Positions 12,753 through 13,226 of a stretch of 13,226 nt of DNA are shown here, one piece after another; within the stretch, counting starts at the first letter, position 1, and each line of letters starts with the position of its first letter. The stretch lies in NCBI GenBank assembly GCA_031266695.1, contig JAISAK010000354.1:1-13226 (forward strand), read 5' to 3'. The stretch comes from Treponema sp. (GTDB lineage Bacteria; Spirochaetota; Spirochaetia; Treponematales; Breznakiellaceae). The notes below the pieces were generated by a model, which saw only the letters and a program-made list of their open reading frames with translations, did no database searches and was not told the DNA's origin. The translations under genes and the position numbers were made by a program.

Positions 12753-13226
12753 TTAAAACATACGAAATGTACCGGCAATCTCCGCGGTCCGTTTTTCGGA
12801 AACCCCGGCCTGGGAAGCAAATTCCGGCCACCATTCCAGGGCCTCCCGAACTTCCCGGACAATCTCTGCCGGCCTGCCCCGGACCAGGCCCGCGGTTTTG
12901 CCGCACCGGATAAAATCTTCCAGGATAAATCCATCCCGCTTGTCGTTCATACTCATTTGATGCTGGCTGGTCCAGACGCCGTCCTTCTGAAAGCTGTAGG
13001 TCAGGTCGTAGGCAGGGGAAAGCCGCCACCTGCCCCGCCGGTCCATGAGGAAGGCAATATTTTTTACATGGTCGTCCTGGTTCCGGGAGGCGATGTTAAA
13101 GGCCATACGGCGGAAAAACTGTTCAATGTCGCCGGGGGGCATGTTCAGGCGGCGGATGATGGGAAAAACTTCCTCGTAGCCGCAGGCCCCGGAGGTATTG
13201 AAGTCGTAGTGGGCCAGGCCGCCCAG
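12753..13226 (-). CDS. hipA: HipA-type kinase, C-terminal part (runs off the window)
   Basis: The frame is open from the window edge, giving the last 157 residues; the gene's start lies beyond 13226. The visible part begins LGGLAHYDFN and has FFRRMAFNIASRNQDDHVKN, whose NxDDHxKN matches the catalytic loop of HipA Ser/Thr kinases, and LSPAYDLTYS, which holds the metal-binding aspartate (DFG equivalent). A helical C-terminal segment follows. HipA toxins phosphorylate targets such as glutamyl-tRNA synthetase and are paired with a HipB antitoxin, usually encoded upstream, which would lie outside the window. The kinase residues seen are intact. An M in frame at 13142 is internal, not the start. 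Whether this member is a toxin or a solitary kinase cannot be told here. Confidence 0.88.
   Translation of the reverse strand: MGGLAHYDFNTSGACGYEEVFPIIRRLNMPPGDIEQFFRRMAFNIASRNQDDHVKNIAFLMDRRGRWRLSPAYDLTYSFQKDGVWTSQHQMSMNDKRDGFILEDFIRCGKTAGLVRGRPAEIVREVREALEWWPEFASQAGVSEKRTAEIAGTFRMF

Noticed and set aside
1..13226. CRISPR array, tRNA/rRNA genes, insertion sequences or attachment sites
   Set aside because: No regularly spaced repeats, cloverleaf-type sequences, transposase motifs or terminal inverted repeats with target duplications were seen on reading both strands.

Overview
The window looks like the replication-origin region of a spirochaete chromosome, most likely a Treponema of the moderate-GC, gut-associated kind. 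This rests on gene order (dnaA-dnaN-recF-DUF721, the order I recall for treponemes) and protein character; no similarity search was possible, so genus is an inference. The dnaA-dnaN part is clearly AT-richer than everything after about 3.2 kb, which is GC-rich and uses many GGC/GCC codons.

Layout. Positions 1-420 hold a possible gene tail, then an AT-rich leader with two palindromes, a TATAAT promoter and a perfect DnaA box ahead of dnaA (421-1845). The 246-bp dnaA-dnaN gap carries two TTTTCCACA boxes; the second runs into a GC patch and then TTA triplets, matching the layout of a bacterial basal unwinding element (DnaA box, GC cluster, DnaA-trios). dnaN, recF and a DciA-like DUF721 gene follow as a tightly coupled + strand operon to 4789.

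Convergent to it, on the minus strand and transcribed from about 8064 leftwards, is an envelope and translation operon: lolA-like (lipoprotein carrier), rodZ-like (cell-shape membrane protein) and rimO (S12 methylthiotransferase). rimO carries two in-frame copies of a 26-bp GC-rich repeat. A divergent promoter pair at 8071-8171 also serves a secreted M15-family peptidoglycan peptidase (8235-9287, +).

From 9.3 kb there is an accessory redox module: a TetR-family regulator (+), and convergent to it a minus-strand pair, flavin reductase-like protein then a 668-aa Fe-S/FMN/FAD enoate reductase. Upstream of that pair lie two related 18-bp palindromes 41 bp apart, the first covering the expected -35/spacer of a TATAAT promoter. 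A matching half-site sits in front of the TetR gene, so the regulator probably controls the pair and itself. The window ends inside the C-terminal half of a HipA-type kinase gene (minus strand).

No tRNA, rRNA, CRISPR array, insertion sequence or convincing intrinsic terminator was seen. The most notable observations are the unwinding-element-like origin, the twin operators with their remote half-site, and the repeat insertions flanking the radical-SAM cluster motif of RimO.
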